DNA of 64,000 nt from positions 1,488,001 through 1,552,000 of the forward strand of contig NZ_LT670819.1 in the NCBI RefSeq assembly GCF_900129855.1. Direction: 5' to 3'. The position numbers were made by a program, and so were the translations under genes. Within the stretch, counting starts at the first letter, position 1. Every line of letters starts with the position of its first letter. The stretch is from Streptomyces sp. 3214.6 (GTDB taxonomy: Bacteria; Actinomycetota; Actinomycetes; Streptomycetales; Streptomycetaceae). Shown piece after piece: positions 62,251 through 64,000 of this stretch. The notes beneath the pieces are model-generated. The model did no database searches. It worked only from the letters and a program-made list of their open reading frames with translations, and had not been told where the DNA came from.

Positions 62251-64000
62251 TCAGCGCGCGTCGGTGAAGGTCTCCCCTCGTTCCGCCTTCGCCACCAGCA
62301 GCGCGGGCGGCGCGAAGCGGTCGCCGTAGCGTTCGGCGAGCTCATGCGCGCGTGCCACGAACCCGGGCAGCCCGCCCTGGTAGCCGTTGATGTACTGCAG
62401 CACTCCGCCGGTCCAGCCGGGGAAGCCGATGCCGAAGAGGGAGCCGATGTTGGCGTCCGCGACGGACGTCAGCACGCCCTCTTCGAGGAGCTTGACCGTG
62501 TCGAGGGCCTCGGAGAAGAGCATGCGCTCCTGCATGTCCTCGAACGGGATCTCGCCGCCCGCGCGCGTGAAGTGCTCGCGCAGCCCCGGCCAGAGGGCGC
62601 CGCGCCTGCCGTCCTCCCCGTACTCGTAGAAGCCCGCTCCCCCGCCACGGCCGGTGCGGCCGAACTCGTCGACCATGCGGTCGATGACGGTCTCGGCGGG
62701 GTGCCCGGGCCACGTGCCGCCCGCCTCCACAAGGGCCCGCTTCGACTCGGCCCGGATCTTCTGCGGCAGGGTGAGCGTCAGGTCGTCCACCAGGGCGAGC
62801 ACCTTGCCCGGGTAGCCCGCCTGGGCCGCCGCCTGTTCGACGGAGGCGGGCTCGATGCCCTCGCCGACCATGGCGACGCCCTCGTTGATGAAGTGGCCGA
62901 TCACCCGTGAGGTGAAGAAGCCGCGCGAGTCGTTGACGACGATCGGCGTCTTCCTGATCTGCCGGACCAGGTCGAAGGCGCGCGCGAGCGCCTCGTCGCC
63001 GGTGCGCTCGCCCTTGATGATCTCGACGAGGGGCATCTTGTCGACGGGCGAGAAGAAGTGCAGGCCGATGAAGTCGCTCTGCCGCTCGACGCCTTCGGCG
63101 AGGACGGTGATGGGGAGGGTGGAGGTGTTGGAGCACAGCAGGGCGTCGGGGGCGACGATCTGCTCGATCTCCTGGAACACCTTGTGCTTCAACGCGGTGT
63201 CCTCGAACACGGCTTCGATGACCGCGTCGCAGCCGGCCAGGTCGGCCGGGTCCGCGGTGGGAGTGATGCGGGCGAGCAGCGCGTCCGCCTCCTCCCGCGT
63301 GCTGCGGCCCCGGGAGACGGCCTTGGCGCACAGCTTCTCGGAGTAGCCCTTGCCGCGGGCGGCGGCCTCGGCGGAGACGTCCTTCAGGACGACGCCGATG
63401 CCCGCGCGGGCGCACGAGTAGGCGATGCCGGCGCCCATCATCCCGGCGCCCAGGACGGCCACCCTGCGGACCGGGCGGGGCTCGATGCCCTGGGGGCGGC
63501 TGACGCCGGAGTTGACGGCCTGGAGGTCGAAGAAGAACGCCTGGATCATGTTCTTCGACGTCTGTCCGGCGGCCAGTTCGACGAAGTAGCGGGCCTCGAT
63601 GACCTGCGCGGTCTCGAAGTCGACCTGGGCGCCCTCGACGGCCGCGGCGAGGATGTTGCGCGGGGCCGGGTAGGGGGCGCCGTTGGTCTCCTTGCGCAGG
63701 GAGGCCGGGAAGGCGGGCAGGTTGGCGGCGAACCGAGGGTTGGCGGGAGTGCCGCCGGGGATGCGATAGCCGGGCCTGTCCCAGGGCTGCTGCGACTCGG
63801 GGTTGGCGTCGATGAAGGCGCGGGCCTTGGCGAGGAGCTCGTCGGGGGTGGTGGCGACCTCGTGGATCAGGCCATGCTCCAGGGCGCGCCGCGGGCTGTA
63901 CTGGGTGCCCTTGAGGAGGACCTTGAGGAGGGCGTCGGCGATGCCCAGGAGGCGGACGGTGCGCACGACGCCGCCGCCTCCGGGGAGCAGGCCGAGGGTC
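62251..64000 (-). CDS. fadB: fatty-acid oxidation multienzyme (enoyl-CoA hydratase/3-hydroxyacyl-CoA dehydrogenase), 5' end off the right edge
   Basis: About 583 residues are visible; the N-terminus lies beyond the right edge. The visible start is in the crotonase domain (LGLLPGGGGVVRTVR). The NAD-binding motif is VAVLGAGMMGAGIAYSCARA, the dehydrogenase catalytic region is GLHFFSPVDKMPLVEI, and RGFFTSRVIGHFINEG follows. C-terminal dehydrogenase repeats complete it. The protein is a FadB/FadJ-type trifunctional alpha subunit; the thiolase partner would be expected upstream, outside the window. Confidence 0.94.
   Translation of the reverse strand, partial: TLGLLPGGGGVVRTVRLLGIADALLKVLLKGTQYSPRRALEHGLIHEVATTPDELLAKARAFIDANPESQQPWDRPGYRIPGGTPANPRFAANLPAFPASLRKETNGAPYPAPRNILAAAVEGAQVDFETAQVIEARYFVELAAGQTSKNMIQAFFFDLQAVNSGVSRPQGIEPRPVRRVAVLGAGMMGAGIAYSCARAGIGVVLKDVSAEAAARGKGYSEKLCAKAVSRGRSTREEADALLARITPTADPADLAGCDAVIEAVFEDTALKHKVFQEIEQIVAPDALLCSNTSTLPITVLAEGVERQSDFIGLHFFSPVDKMPLVEIIKGERTGDEALARAFDLVRQIRKTPIVVNDSRGFFTSRVIGHFINEGVAMVGEGIEPASVEQAAAQAGYPGKVLALVDDLTLTLPQKIRAESKRALVEAGGTWPGHPAETVIDRMVDEFGRTGRGGGAGFYEYGEDGRRGALWPGLREHFTRAGGEIPFEDMQERMLFSEALDTVKLLEEGVLTSVADANIGSLFGIGFPGWTGGVLQYINGYQGGLPGFVARAHELAERYGDRFAPPALLVAKAERGETFTDAR

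Overview
The window is a high-GC actinobacterial chromosome segment, almost certainly Streptomyces. Genes have strong third-position G/C, GTG and TTG starts are common, ATGA/GTGA stop-start overlaps are frequent, and the content is typical of the genus (hopanoid operon, AfsA/TetR butyrolactone pair, LPFR and DUF6126 microproteins). No rRNA, tRNA, CRISPR array, insertion sequence or phage gene was recognised. The gene at each edge is cut off.

Region 1 (1-3.8 kb): an alpha-galactosidase that runs off the left edge, a tyrosine phosphatase, and an XRE-cupin regulator translationally coupled to a 40-residue membrane protein. A duplicated palindromic operator lies upstream of the regulator. The spacer between the first two genes holds two exact DnaA-box sequences.

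Region 2 (3.9-16.8 kb, minus strand): a complete hopanoid operon, in transcription order hpnC, hpnD, a 50-residue microprotein, hpnE, a polyprenyl diphosphate synthase, shc, hpnG, hpnH, ispG, dxs, hpnO. It covers MEP precursor supply, squalene formation, cyclisation to hopene, and side-chain extension to aminobacteriohopanetriol. Nearly all junctions overlap or abut; the only real gap, before shc, contains a hairpin.

Region 3 (17.2-24.2 kb, minus strand): a seven-gene operon with two CDP-alcohol phosphotransferases, a cytidylyltransferase-like enzyme, a glycerol-1-phosphate dehydrogenase-like enzyme, a family 2 glycosyltransferase and a Wzm/Wzt-type ABC exporter. I infer that it makes and exports a phosphodiester glycolipid or cell-wall glycopolymer. 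This is the best candidate here for an undescribed system.

Region 4 (24.5-31.7 kb): mostly plus-strand general genes: galE-like epimerase, cation efflux, idi, an anti-sigma-type ATPase (minus), enoyl-CoA hydratase, an LPFR microprotein and tex.

Region 5 (31.7-53.8 kb): an accessory, secondary-metabolism-like island. A minus-strand operon runs from a flavin reductase through an FAD/NAD(P) protein, a class II aldolase-like protein, DAHP synthase, chorismate mutase, prephenate dehydrogenase, a broken EPSP synthase remnant and chorismate synthase to shikimate kinase. Next to it are a butyrolactone-receptor-type TetR, AfsA plus an epimerase, and a P450. Further right are an MFS exporter, an acyl-CoA-dehydrogenase-fold oxygenase, a CGNR regulator, an alpha/beta hydrolase, an adenylating ligase, a methyltransferase, an AraC regulator and an FMN-binding PPOX protein. 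Together they suggest a signal-controlled pathway from chorismate and 4-hydroxyphenylpyruvate to a modified aromatic acid; no PKS or NRPS is in view.

Region 6 (53.8-64 kb): general genes again: ABC-F ATPase, D-amino-acid oxidase-like protein, secreted X-Pro dipeptidyl-peptidase, secreted M1 metallopeptidase, PfkB sugar kinase, MerR regulator, and a fatty-acid oxidation multienzyme cut by the right edge.
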